Assembly (NCBI RefSeq): GCF_900176165.1
Contig: NZ_FWWU01000009.1
Coordinates: 2,462,001 to 2,526,000, forward strand
Direction of reading: 5' to 3'
Origin: Deinococcus hopiensis KR-140
GTDB lineage: Bacteria; Deinococcota; Deinococci; Deinococcales; Deinococcaceae
Length of the DNA stretch: 64,000 bases
The first letter of the stretch is position 1, and every line of letters starts with the position of its first letter. This document shows positions 50,307 through 61,083 of the stretch, piece after piece. The notes under the pieces were generated by a model that did no database searches, had not been told where the DNA came from, and saw only the letters and a list, made by a program, of their open reading frames with translations. The position numbers and the translations under genes are program-made.

Positions 50307-51074
50307 ATGCAACGTTGTGCCCTCCCTGTGGTTCTCGGCCCGTTCCTGCTCGCGGCCTGCGCGCCGGGCCCGGCCCGTGTGGAAAGCGCCACAGCGACTT
50401 CCGCGCCGGTGGTCGCCGCGTCAACCCTTGAGGCGGCCTTCTCCCCGGAAGGGGTGGCCTGGGTCGAGGGGGGGCAGGCGTGCGTGGCCCGCGTTCCGTC
50501 CTACCGCCCCGTGTGCCCAAAGTTGCCGGGCCGGGCGGTGGGGGTGGCCTGGAACGGCGGGGACGCCTGGACCGCCTTGCCAAACGTGGGGCTCCTGATC
50601 ACGCTGGACCGGGCGGCGAGGACGGTGGCGGCCGGACGGGTGGTGGCCCTCTCCGCCACGCGCGCCTACCGCGAGGACGGCAGCGCCGTGACCTACAGCG
50701 GCGCGGCGGCGCAGGGGGTGGCGGGAGCTCCCGCCGCTGCGCTGACCGGGGGAAACGGGCAGGATTACGTCCTGCTGGCAGGTGCGCTGCGCCGAGTGGA
50801 AGACGGGCAGATCCTGGAGACGCGGGCGGGCCCGCGCCTCGAAGAGACGCCAGGCGGTGTACGCTCGACCACCCTGCCCCAGGTCACAGCGCTCTCCGGT
50901 ACCTACCGCCTGACGGGAACGGCCCTGCAGCGCTTGGACGCGGCGGGGCGCGTGGTGGCGGACGTACCCCACGAACCGGGCCGGGTTGGATTGATTGGGC
51001 CAGACGTGGTGACCGTGACCTCCGGCGGGACGGTGCGGGCGTTTGGGCTGGACCTGCGCCCCCTCTCGCCGTAA
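50307..51074 (+). CDS. Putative lipoprotein
   Basis: 255 residues. A short hydrophobic N-terminus ends in the lipobox LLAAC. The rest alternates small beta-strand-like segments (TAGRVVALSAT, DYVLLAGALRRVEDG, LSGTYRLTGTALQRLDAAGRVV) that resemble a small beta-propeller or repeat fold. No domain is recognised. The ATG is close to a GACAAT -10-like box. The longer ORF from 50034 begins inside murF and is not used. Confidence 0.75.
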   Translation: MQRCALPVVLGPFLLAACAPGPARVESATATSAPVVAASTLEAAFSPEGVAWVEGGQACVARVPSYRPVCPKLPGRAVGVAWNGGDAWTALPNVGLLITLDRAARTVAAGRVVALSATRAYREDGSAVTYSGAAAQGVAGAPAAALTGGNGQDYVLLAGALRRVEDGQILETRAGPRLEETPGGVRSTTLPQVTALSGTYRLTGTALQRLDAAGRVVADVPHEPGRVGLIGPDVVTVTSGGTVRAFGLDLRPLSP

Positions 51075-51361
51075 CGGGGATCTGCCGCTTCCCCAACGTG
51101 CTTCTGGCCCACCCACAGGGCTCCAAAGGGAGCGGCCTTCCGCGTTATACCGACAGACCGTGCAACAACGCTGGATTCTGCCCTTAAGAGTCTTTAAAGT
51201 ATGTACGGACCCTAAGAGTTCCGTCTGGAGTGGACTGTATCTCATGAGAAGTCTCTGCGCCGCAGCGTCCTGTTCCCTACCTCACGGGCCCGCCTCGTTC
51301 GCCAGGTGTGATGTATCCGTAAATGAGGCGTTGGTAAACTTTTCAGGACTCTGGAGGGAGA

Positions 51362-52546
51362 ATGTCGAGCATGCTACAACGCCTCTTTAATTCACGACCG
51401 AGTGCCATCGGCGTGGAGATCGGCACCAGCACCATCAAGGTGGTGGCGCTGCGCCCCGGTGCGCCGCCGATTCTCCAGCACGCGGTGATGGCCCCGACGC
51501 CCATCGGGAGTATGCGCGACGGGCTGGTGATCGAGCCGCAGGCTGTGGCCAACGAGCTGCGCGGCCTGCTGGCGCAGCACGGCATCACCGCCCGCTACGC
51601 GGTGACGGCGGTGCCCAACCAGTCGGCCGTGACGCGCAACATCATGGTGCCGCGCATGGACCGCAAGGACCTGCAGGAAGCCATCAAGTGGGAGGCCGAA
51701 CGGTACCTGCCCTATCCCATCGATGAGGTGAACCTGGACTTCGACCTGCAGGACGATCCCAGCACCATCCCTGAAGACGGGCAGATGGAAGCCGTGATCG
51801 CCGCCTCGCCCAGCGAGGCGGTGGCGCGGCAGGTCGAGGTGTTGCGGCTGGCAGGCCTCGAGCCCACCGTCGTGGACCTCAAGAGCTTTTCCGCGTTGCG
51901 GGCCCTGCGCGGCAACCTGCTGGGCAAGCACCTCACCAAGCAGACCCTGATCGGCAACAACTACACCGAGGCCAACGAGATCGCGCTGGTGCTGGAGATG
52001 GGGGCGAGCAGCAGCGTGATCAGCCTCGTTCGTGGCGACCGCATCCTGATGATCCGCAACATCAGCGTCGCGGCCGACGACTTCACCACAGCGCTGCAAA
52101 AGGCCTTTGACCTGGATTTCAGCGCCGCCGAGGAAGTCAAGCTCAACTACGCCACCGCCACCACACCCAGCGACGCCGGCACCACGGACCACGGGCAGGT
52201 GAACCTCAGCCAGACGCGCGAGCAGTACAGCCCCGCGCGCGTGTTCGAGGTGATTCGCCCGGTGCTGGGCGATCTGGTCACCGAGGTTCGCCGCTCGCTG
52301 GACTTCTACCGGGTCCAGAGCGGCGACGTGGTGATCGACCGGACCTACATCGCGGGCGGCGGCGCGAAACTGCGCGGCCTGGCCCCGGCCATCAGCAACC
52401 AGCTTGGCTTCCGGGTAGAGGTGGGCAGCCCCTGGCTGACGGTGCAAACCGAGGGGGCCAACGTGGACACCGGGTACCTGCAGTCCAACGCGCCGGAATT
52501 TACCGTACCTCTGGGCCTGGCCCTGCGAGGAGTCTTACATGGTTGA
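51362..52546 (+). CDS. pilM: Type IV pilus assembly protein PilM
   Basis: 394 residues with the actin-like ATPase fold: phosphate-1 loop IGVEIGTSTIKVVAL, then VPNQSAVTRNIMVP and the conserved VEPTVVDLKSFSALRAL-type region and IAGGGAKLRGL near the end. It is a cytoplasmic partner of PilN in the pilus alignment complex. GGAGGG precedes the start (AATG). First gene of the operon pilM-N-O-(PilP-like)-pilQ, which in Deinococcus drives natural DNA uptake as well as pili. Confidence 0.93.
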   Translation: MSSMLQRLFNSRPSAIGVEIGTSTIKVVALRPGAPPILQHAVMAPTPIGSMRDGLVIEPQAVANELRGLLAQHGITARYAVTAVPNQSAVTRNIMVPRMDRKDLQEAIKWEAERYLPYPIDEVNLDFDLQDDPSTIPEDGQMEAVIAASPSEAVARQVEVLRLAGLEPTVVDLKSFSALRALRGNLLGKHLTKQTLIGNNYTEANEIALVLEMGASSSVISLVRGDRILMIRNISVAADDFTTALQKAFDLDFSAAEEVKLNYATATTPSDAGTTDHGQVNLSQTREQYSPARVFEVIRPVLGDLVTEVRRSLDFYRVQSGDVVIDRTYIAGGGAKLRGLAPAISNQLGFRVEVGSPWLTVQTEGANVDTGYLQSNAPEFTVPLGLALRGVLHG

Positions 52547-53270
52547 GATCAACCTGCTGCCGCAGCAGGAGCGCCGCAGCAACCAGCCGGACGGCTGGCG
52601 CTACGGGATGTACGCGCTGCTGCCCCTGACAGCGGTGGCCATCCTGATTCCCGAGGTGCTGGTGGGCAACCAGCTGCGGGCGCTGCACCGCGAGCAAGAC
52701 AGCCTGAACGGCGACATCGCCGCCCTGACGCCCCTCAAACAGGAATACGACAGCCTGATGGCCCAGCAACGCTCGCTGGAGTCCGTGACGGGGGTGGCCC
52801 GGCAGCTGCGGGACAGCAAGACGTACTGGACCAACGACGTGGCCGCCTTCTCGGCCCAGCTGCCCCGCAGCAATGGCGTGGCGATCACGAGCCTGAACAT
52901 GAAGTCGCTGGAACCTACGGCGCTCGCCACACTGCAGCAAAACGGCATCTATGCTGGCAAGAACGTGGTGCGTGAGATCGCGCTGACGGGCACCGCCCTG
53001 AGCCAGCAGTCGGTGGTGAACTTCCTGAAGGCCTACGAGAACAGCCCCAGCTTCGGAGTCAACTTCCAGGGCCTGCAGCGCGATACCACGGCGAGCCGCT
53101 ACACCTTCACCGCGTCGGTAGGCCTGGTCAACACAGCCGCCAATCCCGGGACAGCTCCAGGAACAACACCGGCAGGAACAACACCGGCCGGAACGACGTC
53201 CAGCGGCACCACGGGCGCGGCCGCACCGGCACCCCAGGCGAGCGCGCCGGGAGGCACCAATGTCCGCTAG
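52539..53270 (+). CDS. pilN: Type IV pilus assembly protein PilN
   Basis: 243 residues. The start MVEINLLPQQERR is the PilN motif (INLLP) that binds PilM. One membrane segment follows at about residues 28-48, then a periplasmic coiled coil and a ferredoxin-like domain. The last 45 residues are low-complexity Thr/Ala/Gly/Pro. The start overlaps pilM by eight bases. Confidence 0.93.
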   Translation: MVEINLLPQQERRSNQPDGWRYGMYALLPLTAVAILIPEVLVGNQLRALHREQDSLNGDIAALTPLKQEYDSLMAQQRSLESVTGVARQLRDSKTYWTNDVAAFSAQLPRSNGVAITSLNMKSLEPTALATLQQNGIYAGKNVVREIALTGTALSQQSVVNFLKAYENSPSFGVNFQGLQRDTTASRYTFTASVGLVNTAANPGTAPGTTPAGTTPAGTTSSGTTGAAAPAPQASAPGGTNVR

Positions 53271-53946
53271 TTCTGTTCCCGCCCGGGCCGCGCTGCCCAA
53301 GCTCGCTCCGCGGTCACTCTTCCTGATCGTGCTGGCCGCCTGCGCCCTGCTTCTGATCGCGTGGTATTTCGGCCGTTTCCAGCCCCGCAAGAACGAGGTC
53401 GTGCAGCTGCAGGGTGACCTCGACCTGCTGCGAACCCAGGCCGAAACCTACCGCGCCGCACAGCGCGGCCTGCCGGCCCTCAGGAAGACAGTCGCCGGGC
53501 TGCAGGTCGAGAGTGAGCAGTTCCTGCGCGCCCTGCCGCCTACGACCCAGTTCGGCGACGTGCTCGATGAGATGCGCCAGGACGTGTACGCTTCCGGGGC
53601 AGAGATGACGGCCTACACCACGCAGGCCGCGCAGATCAGCGGCCTCCCGGCGGGCGTGCGGCCCCTCAGCGTGAACCTGGGCATCACCGGGCAGTTTGCC
53701 GAGGTCTTCCGGGCCCTGCGCTCCATCGAGACCATGAACCGCTTCACGACCGTGAGCGGCCTCAGCCTGACGCTGCCGAAGGCCACCTCCTTTAACCCCC
53801 AGCTGACCAGCACGCTCAACCTCACCGTGTACACCTTCGATCCGACGCAGGCGGGGGCAACGCCAGGCACCGCCCCCGCTGCTCCGGGCGCTGCTCCTGG
53901 TGCTGCGCCGGCTCCGGCAGCCGCACCTCAGGGAGGCAACCAGTGA
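53260..53946 (+). CDS. pilO: Type IV pilus assembly protein PilO
   Basis: 228 residues: short N-terminus, a membrane segment (LFLIVLAACALLLIAWYF, about 22-39), a coiled coil and a periplasmic domain with the PilO-like RFTTVSGLSLTLP region. It pairs with PilN. The tail is Ala/Pro/Gly-rich. It overlaps pilN by 11 bases and the following gene by four. Confidence 0.92.
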   Translation: MSASSVPARAALPKLAPRSLFLIVLAACALLLIAWYFGRFQPRKNEVVQLQGDLDLLRTQAETYRAAQRGLPALRKTVAGLQVESEQFLRALPPTTQFGDVLDEMRQDVYASGAEMTAYTTQAAQISGLPAGVRPLSVNLGITGQFAEVFRALRSIETMNRFTTVSGLSLTLPKATSFNPQLTSTLNLTVYTFDPTQAGATPGTAPAAPGAAPGAAPAPAAAPQGGNQ

Positions 53947-55685
53947 CGCTCGATCCCTCTCCGCCCCCCCGCACGTCCATCAAGCTTTCCCGCGAGATGA
54001 AGGTGTTGCTCGCCCTGCTGCTGATGCTGGCCCTGATCGGCGGCTGGTACCTGTGGACCAGCAGCCGCAGCGTGCAGGCCGCCGTGCCCAATCCTTCGGT
54101 CAATCCTGACCTGCCCACCACTGCCTCCGGGGGACAGACGGACAGCGGCCCGGCCGCTCCAGTCACCGGCACCCCCGATGCTGGTGGCCAGGCCACCAGC
54201 CCCGCAGCGCCCGACAGCACCGTGGCCGTCAAGCCCGACGGGCAGGTCGAGGTGCCCGAGCTTCCACCCCTGGAAGGGGACGGCGCGCCGAATGCCAGCG
54301 GCAGTGACGCTGGTGCCAGCGCACCTGTGGCTGAACCGGTCCCCACGCCTGAGGGCATCAACCCGGATACGCCGCTGGCCGCCCTGCCGACGGTCAACCC
54401 CTTCCAGCCCCTGGCGCTGGCCCCCAACGCAGCGGGGCCTAACGCGGGCGACGCCGGCAGCGCCGTCCCGCCCATCGCAGACGCGGGCAGCGGGGCACCC
54501 ACGCCGACGGCCAGCGGCCTGACCTCCCCCAGCGGCGTCCTTGCCCCCAGCCCACTTGCGGGCACCACCAGCACGCCGACCATCCCCGCAACCCCATCGC
54601 AGCCCACGGCCGCCGCCATTCCCCTTCCCTCCATCGCGGGTATTGGCAGCTCCGCACCCCGTCCGGAAACCGTGGCGGTCGTTCGTCCGCCCTCGACCCT
54701 TGGTCAGACCAAGGCTCAGGCGCAGACCAAGGGGAGCCAGACCAAGGGGAGCCAGACCGCAAGCGCGAAGCCGGCCAACACCAAGACGGCCAACACCAAG
54801 ACGGGCAGCGCCGGAGTCAAGGCGCAGGCGGCGACCAGCACCAAGACCAACGGCACACAGAAGGCCGGGCAGAAAGCGGCGGGGCAACCGGGCAGCCTGA
54901 TTGCCATTAATCCCGTCCAGCCGCCCAAGGTCGTGGCTCTGCCCAACCCGAGCACCAAACCCAGCCAGAGCGGCGCAAAGCCCGCCACGTCCGGTCAGAC
55001 GCAGGGCTCGGCGCAGACCAAGCCGGCGCAGACCAAGCCGGTGCAGACCAAGCCGGTGCAGACCAAGCCGGCGCAGACCAAACCGGCGCAGACCAAACCG
55101 GTGCAGACCACTCCCGGACAGTCCAGTGACGCGGGTGCGTCCACCTCCACGCCGACCCTGCCCACTGCGCCGGCCCGTCCGCCCGTGGTCGCGCTTGACG
55201 TTCCCCAGGGCAACATCAACCTGAACCCGGGTCAAGGCGCTGGCAGCGTGGCCACCCCCGGTACGCCAGCGCCGGGCACGACCACGCCGGCGGACAGCAC
55301 GGGCAGCGCTGCCGTAGCTGCACCCGGACTGACCCTGCCCGCCACCCCCCTGCCCACACCGGGCAATCCTGCGCCCATCACCCAGCTGGGCAGCAACGAG
55401 GCGGCCAGCCAGGGCGCCGCGGCTGACGGCACCGCCACCCCCACTGCGCCGGGTACCACGCCGTTGGAGGCCCTGGTGCAAAACCGCCAGATTGTGCTGA
55501 ACGCGGCCGTGCTCGGCCCGGTCAACACCGCCATCCTGCGCTCCAAGGACGGCTTCGTGGTGCTGTCCGTCGGCCAGACCTTGCCCGACTCGAACGCGGT
55601 TCTCCGCGAGGTGACGGCCACGAGCGCAACCCTTGCCCTGGGCGACGACATCACGACGCTCAAACTCGACAACGACAAAAGGTGA
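53943..55685 (+). CDS. PilP-like pilus operon protein with long low-complexity linker
   Basis: 580 residues. A single membrane segment lies at about 19-37 (MKVLLALLLMLALIGGWYLW). Residues 45-500 are Pro/Ala/Thr/Gly-rich with tandem (A/V)QTKP repeats at about 357-391. The last 75 residues (VLGPVNTAILRSKDGFVVLSVGQTLPDSNAVLREVTATSATLALGD) resemble the C-terminal beta domain of PilP, which links PilNO to the secretin PilQ. Normal PilP is about 180 residues, so the linker is exceptionally long. Confidence 0.78.
   Translation: MTLDPSPPPRTSIKLSREMKVLLALLLMLALIGGWYLWTSSRSVQAAVPNPSVNPDLPTTASGGQTDSGPAAPVTGTPDAGGQATSPAAPDSTVAVKPDGQVEVPELPPLEGDGAPNASGSDAGASAPVAEPVPTPEGINPDTPLAALPTVNPFQPLALAPNAAGPNAGDAGSAVPPIADAGSGAPTPTASGLTSPSGVLAPSPLAGTTSTPTIPATPSQPTAAAIPLPSIAGIGSSAPRPETVAVVRPPSTLGQTKAQAQTKGSQTKGSQTASAKPANTKTANTKTGSAGVKAQAATSTKTNGTQKAGQKAAGQPGSLIAINPVQPPKVVALPNPSTKPSQSGAKPATSGQTQGSAQTKPAQTKPVQTKPVQTKPAQTKPAQTKPVQTTPGQSSDAGASTSTPTLPTAPARPPVVALDVPQGNINLNPGQGAGSVATPGTPAPGTTTPADSTGSAAVAAPGLTLPATPLPTPGNPAPITQLGSNEAASQGAAADGTATPTAPGTTPLEALVQNRQIVLNAAVLGPVNTAILRSKDGFVVLSVGQTLPDSNAVLREVTATSATLALGDDITTLKLDNDKR
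55011..55115 (+). repeat. 15-bp tandem repeat in the PilP-like gene
   Basis: Six units of GYGCAGACCAARCCG (A/V-Q-T-K-P) with a degenerate seventh. The in-frame period means copy number can change without a frameshift. Confidence 0.9.
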
Positions 55686-55688
55686 GCT

Positions 55689-57911
55689 ATGAAGAGATAC
55701 GTCCTCCTGCTGACAGCCGCACTCGGTATGGCCGCCGCGCAAACCGCCACGCCCGCTCCCGCAACGGCCGCGCCCGCCGCGCCGGTCCTCACCTCTCCGG
55801 CCAACACCCCTCGCATCGCCGATCCGAAGCTGTCTCCAGCCACCGTTTCCTTTGATATCCGCCGTGCGGGCAGCGACCTGGCCAGCATGCTGGTGGCGCT
55901 GGCCCGGAGCGCGGGCTACGACATCATCATCGAACCCAACGTTGATCCTGTGCTGGCTGCCAACAGCGTGACCGCCCCGGTGGGGACGGCAGGCACCGCG
56001 ACAGCAAGCGTGATCTCCTACTCTTTTGTCAACAAGCCCTTCAACGAGGTCTGGCCCCTGGTCCTCGACATCTATGGCCTGAGCTACGAAGCGGTACAGG
56101 TGGGCGGCAAGGCGGTCTTGCGCGTCAGCACCCGACCCGTGCAGAAAATCGTTAAATTGCCGGACACGCTCAGTTCCGTAGCCGTGGAGCGGCAGCTGAA
56201 GCTGGCGTTTGGGACGCTACAAACCACCCAGGGCAGCACTGCCAGTGGAGGAAACACCTCCACGGGCACCGACATCGTTCTCAACTCGCCCACCATGCGG
56301 ATTGTCTCTGAGACGACCTCCAACAGCATCATCATCAAGGGTACCAACCAGGAAGTGGCCCAAGTCGAAAATCTGCTGTCGCAGATCGTCTCGGCCCAGA
56401 GCACCAATCCCGGTGAGCCAAGCGTGCAGCGGATCTACAAGGCCAACGGGGCACTCGCCGACCTCACCGCCACCCTCGCAGGCCAGTTTCCGGCCCTCCG
56501 GGTGTCTGCCGTGCCCTCGACCGGACAGCTGATCCTTTCCGGGACCCAGAGCCAGATCGACGCCGCGCTCGCCCTGTTGGCACAGGTGGACGTCAGCGCA
56601 CAGGCGCAGGTGGCCAGCACGACCGCGCAACGCGTCTACACCGTGAAGGGTGTCCAGGCCGATATCACGGCGCTGCTCGGTTCCCAGTACCCGGGGCTGA
56701 AAGTCACGCCCGTAGGACAGACCGGGCAGCTTGTCATCACGGGACCACAGAGTCAGATCGACACGGCCCTCGCGCTCCTAGACCAGGTAGACCGCCCGGT
56801 TCCTGCGGCTCAAGCTGGACCGCAGATCGTTCAGCGCGTCTTCCAACTTGTGAATGCCAGCGCCGAGGAGGTCAAGGCGACGTTGGAAGGCACCTTGGCC
56901 CGCGACATCAGTCAGAGCGGCACGGCGCAGACGCCGGTCAATGTTCCCGTGACGGCCACAGACGCCAACGGCAACGCCATCAGCGTTACTGTGCCCCGTG
57001 ACCAGACCAACGCTGCCCAGGTGGCCGCGCAAGCGCAGGCCCAGCAAGCCGCCGACACAGCCGCCACCATTGCGCGCAATTCCAACGGGGCCACCATCAT
57101 CGCCGACAAACGGACCAATGCGCTGATCGTGCGCGGAACGTCCAGCCAGGTCACGCAGATCGCCGAACTGATTCCCCAACTCGATCAAGCGGTCCCTCAA
57201 ATCAATGTGCAGATTCGCATTCAGGAAATTTCCGAGGATGCTGGGCGCACGCTGGGGCTGGACTGGAAGGTCGGCTTCGGGGGCTTTAACGTCAGTGTGG
57301 GCAGCGGTGGCCTCGGAGCTTCTTTCGACCCCACCCGGAGCTTGGTCGGCTTCAACATCTTCCCCACGTTGACCGCCCTGGAAAACCAGGGGCTGACCAA
57401 ACGGGTCTACGACGGCTCCATCACGATGCAGAGCGGACAACGCTCGCTGACCGGGAGCAGCAACGGCCCGCAAAACGCCTCTACGGGAGCCGCCGCCACC
57501 GTCAAGAGTGGCGGCCGGCTGGAAATCAATATTCCTTCCAGCAGTGGCAATATCATTCGTCAGATCGATTACGGCCTCAACCTGGACTTCTTCGATCCTC
57601 AGGTGGCTCCTGACGGAACGATTACCCTCCGGGTACGTGGACAGGTCAGCGACCTTCCGGCCGGCCTTTCTGCCAACGCTCTGCCCAACCTGCTGAACTT
57701 CACCAACTCCGAAGCGCAAAGCAGCATCACATTCAAGAGCGGCCAAACCGTGCTGATGAGTGGACTGATGGGCACCACCGAGACACGCACCAATACCGGC
57801 GTTCCCATTCTCAGCAGCATCCCCGTCATCGGTGCCGCCTTCGGCAAGCAGGTCACCAGCCGCAGGCAGACCCAGCTGCTGGTCATTTTGACGGGCGATG
57901 TCCTGAAGTAA
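55689..57911 (+). CDS. pilQ: Type IV pilus secretin PilQ
   Basis: 740 residues with a Sec signal peptide (first 17 residues). N-terminal secretin domains occur about residues 45-120 and 235-340, and a long low-complexity stretch around 400-440. The C-terminal secretin domain spans about 500-740 with IRIQEISEDAGRTLGLDW, VPILSSIPVIGAAFG and the ending RRQTQLLVILTGDVL. It forms the outer-membrane channel of the pilus or DNA-uptake machine. The start lies a few bases after the PilP-like gene. Confidence 0.95.
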   Translation: MKRYVLLLTAALGMAAAQTATPAPATAAPAAPVLTSPANTPRIADPKLSPATVSFDIRRAGSDLASMLVALARSAGYDIIIEPNVDPVLAANSVTAPVGTAGTATASVISYSFVNKPFNEVWPLVLDIYGLSYEAVQVGGKAVLRVSTRPVQKIVKLPDTLSSVAVERQLKLAFGTLQTTQGSTASGGNTSTGTDIVLNSPTMRIVSETTSNSIIIKGTNQEVAQVENLLSQIVSAQSTNPGEPSVQRIYKANGALADLTATLAGQFPALRVSAVPSTGQLILSGTQSQIDAALALLAQVDVSAQAQVASTTAQRVYTVKGVQADITALLGSQYPGLKVTPVGQTGQLVITGPQSQIDTALALLDQVDRPVPAAQAGPQIVQRVFQLVNASAEEVKATLEGTLARDISQSGTAQTPVNVPVTATDANGNAISVTVPRDQTNAAQVAAQAQAQQAADTAATIARNSNGATIIADKRTNALIVRGTSSQVTQIAELIPQLDQAVPQINVQIRIQEISEDAGRTLGLDWKVGFGGFNVSVGSGGLGASFDPTRSLVGFNIFPTLTALENQGLTKRVYDGSITMQSGQRSLTGSSNGPQNASTGAAATVKSGGRLEINIPSSSGNIIRQIDYGLNLDFFDPQVAPDGTITLRVRGQVSDLPAGLSANALPNLLNFTNSEAQSSITFKSGQTVLMSGLMGTTETRTNTGVPILSSIPVIGAAFGKQVTSRRQTQLLVILTGDVLK

Positions 57912-57931
57912 GCCCCGCTCGCCACTTCCTC

Positions 57932-57966
57932 GCGCCGACTGGATCTCCTCCAGCCGGCGCTTTTCT
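57932..57966 (+). terminator. Terminator after pilQ
   Basis: GCGCCG-CTGGA pairs with TCCAG-CGGCGC with one bulge on each side, followed by TTTTCTCTCT. Confidence 0.85.
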
Positions 57967-58036
57967 CTCTAGGCCCGTTCCGCGCCGTCTGGGCAGCCCT
58001 CCCCTCTCCTGTCCTGCGCGGCGCTACAGTCCATTC

Positions 58037-58155
58037 ATGAGACGGCTTCCGCTTCACTCCGCACTCCCCGGAAAAGCACCGGAGGGTGCTCCATTCCGCG
58101 CAACCCGTCTTTCCTGCTCCGCCCTCCGGGTGGAGCCTGACGGCCCGGAGCTGCT

Positions 58156-58159
<4 letters not shown>
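58037..58159 (+). CDS. 40-aa leader ORF coupled to aroC
   Basis: TACAGT ends six bases before the ATG at 58037, so this ORF sits at the very 5' end of the aro message. Its TGA overlaps the aroC ATG (ATGA at 58156-58159). It contains no run of aromatic codons. The RNA can pair CCGGAGGG (58081 region) with CCCTCCGG (near 58125), over the ORF's later codons. It is either a translational-coupling leader or a real small protein; no family is recognised. Confidence 0.5.
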
Positions 58160-59304
<1,145 letters not shown>

Positions 59305-59437
59305 GCCTCCCGTGCTCCTGCCCGCTTCCTTTCACCATGGTCTGGAACTCGTTCTGGACGCTTCGCTGAACGATCCTGAAATCCCTGAGGGTGTGCCGGT
59401 CACGCTCCCGAATGGGCTTTCCACTAGACTGTCCCCC

Positions 59438-60034
59438 ATGAACGGGTCCGGCCTGATTGAGCGTCCCGTCACCTGGGTGACGCTGGCGGGCTTTATGGGC
59501 ACCGGGAAGAGCCGCATTGGGTGGGAACTCTCGCGGGCACTCGCCCTGCATTTCGTCGATACCGACAAGTTGATCACCCGTGTGGTAGGCAAGAGCATTC
59601 CCGAGGTCTTTGCCGAGGAGGGCGAGGGGTATTTCCGCGCGTGCGAGGCTGAGGTGGTCCGGCGTGTCACCCGTCTGGACCATGCGGTGATCAGCCTCGG
59701 CGGGGGCACCTTTATCCACGAGGGCAACCGCCACCGTCTGCTGGAGCGCGGTCCCGTCGTGGTGCTGTGGGCCACACCGGAAACGGTTTACCAGCGGACC
59801 CGGCACAGTGACCGGCCCCTGCTCAAGACCCCCGATCCCCTGTCGCAGATTCGCACCCTGATGACCGAGCGCGAGCCGCACTACCGTCAGGGCACCATCC
59901 ACGTCCACAGCGATGGGCGCCCCGCCGAGGAAATCGTGGAAGAGATCATTGAGCGCCTGTGGGCCTGGGCCGACACGCAGGCGGCCTGGGTGACCGAACC
60001 CGGCTCGGGGGTCGGTGAACGTGCGGCGGATTGA
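59438..60034 (+). CDS. aroK: Shikimate kinase
   Basis: 198 residues. Walker A is GFMGTGKSRIG, and SLGGGTFIHEGNR is the Walker-B-like shikimate-binding loop, with RPLLK the LID. The start at 59438 follows TAGACT by seven bases, so it has its own leaderless promoter; the ORF upstream of it is not coding. It overlaps aroB by 20 bases. Confidence 0.94.
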   Translation: MNGSGLIERPVTWVTLAGFMGTGKSRIGWELSRALALHFVDTDKLITRVVGKSIPEVFAEEGEGYFRACEAEVVRRVTRLDHAVISLGGGTFIHEGNRHRLLERGPVVVLWATPETVYQRTRHSDRPLLKTPDPLSQIRTLMTEREPHYRQGTIHVHSDGRPAEEIVEEIIERLWAWADTQAAWVTEPGSGVGERAAD

Positions 60035-61079
60035 GGTGGGGGGTTCCCAGCCCTACGCCGTGGAGGTTGGGGCGGGGCTGCTCGGCCAGGCGCGGATAAA
60101 TGGACGTCAGGTGGCCCTGATCCATCCGGCGGACTTACCCCCGGACTTCGTGCAAGCGGTGCAGGAAGTCCTCGCGCCGGTGGTGACGGTGGAGGTGCCG
60201 CCCCGCGACGACTGCAAGACGCTCACCGTGCTGGAAGGCGTGCTGTCCCGGCTGGCAACGGTCAACCTGCCCCGTGACGGCGCGGTGGTAGGCATGGGCG
60301 GCGGCGCGGTCACGGACCTCGCGGGCTTTGCGGCCGCCAGCTACCTGCGCGGCGTCGCCTTCTACACCATGCCCACCACCCTGCTGGGCATGGTGGACGC
60401 GGCGGTGGGCGGCAAGACGGGCGTGAACCTGCCCGAGGGCAAGAACCTGGTGGGGGCCTTCTGGCCGCCAAGGGCAGTGTGGTGCGACACCGACACGCTC
60501 GCCACCCTGCCCCCCACCGTCTTCCGCGAGGGGGCCGCCGAGGCGTACAAACACGGCCTGATTGCGGACTCCACGCTGCTGGACCGGGTGCTCTCGCCGG
60601 ATTTCCGCCCAGGTGGACCGGGGCTGGAAGACACCCTCGCCGACGCCATTCAGGTCAAGGCGGAGGTGGTGACGCGGGACCTGACCGAGCAAGGTGAGCG
60701 GGCGTTTCTGAACTTCGGGCACACGCTGGCGCACGCACTGGAAGCGGTGACCCATCACGCTGTACCGCACGGCGAGGCCGTGGGCTACGGGATGCACTAT
60801 GCCGCCCGGCTTTCATCCGCCCAGGGTGGCGCGGACCTCACGGAACGAACCCTCGCCTTTCTGCGCTGGCAGCGGCCCCAGCCCCTCCCCCACCTGGGCT
60901 TCGACGACCTGTGGCCCTATATGGCCCGCGACAAGAAGGCGGACAGCGAGGGCGTGCGCTTCGTGCTGCTGCATGATCTGGCTCGGCCTTACCTGACGCG
61001 GGTACCCGAAGACGTACTGCGGGAGGAATTTAACCGCTGGCAGGACGAGGTGAGGGCGGCGCTGCTTCCCGTACAGTAG
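60015..61079 (+). CDS. aroB: 3-dehydroquinate synthase
   Basis: 354 residues, GTG start. The NAD-binding GGGAVTDLAGFAAASYLRG and metal-site FREGAAEAYKHGLIAD regions are present, plus the later HTLAHALEAVTHH and PHGEAVGYGM. It converts DAHP to dehydroquinate in the shikimate pathway. The overlap with aroK suggests translational coupling. Confidence 0.96.
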   Translation: MNVRRIEVGGSQPYAVEVGAGLLGQARINGRQVALIHPADLPPDFVQAVQEVLAPVVTVEVPPRDDCKTLTVLEGVLSRLATVNLPRDGAVVGMGGGAVTDLAGFAAASYLRGVAFYTMPTTLLGMVDAAVGGKTGVNLPEGKNLVGAFWPPRAVWCDTDTLATLPPTVFREGAAEAYKHGLIADSTLLDRVLSPDFRPGGPGLEDTLADAIQVKAEVVTRDLTEQGERAFLNFGHTLAHALEAVTHHAVPHGEAVGYGMHYAARLSSAQGGADLTERTLAFLRWQRPQPLPHLGFDDLWPYMARDKKADSEGVRFVLLHDLARPYLTRVPEDVLREEFNRWQDEVRAALLPVQ

Positions 61080-61083
61080 GCGC

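Noticed and set aside
55011..55115. CRISPR-like tandem repeat
   Set aside because: The units are contiguous 15-mers without spacers and encode in-frame QTKP. No cas genes are nearby.
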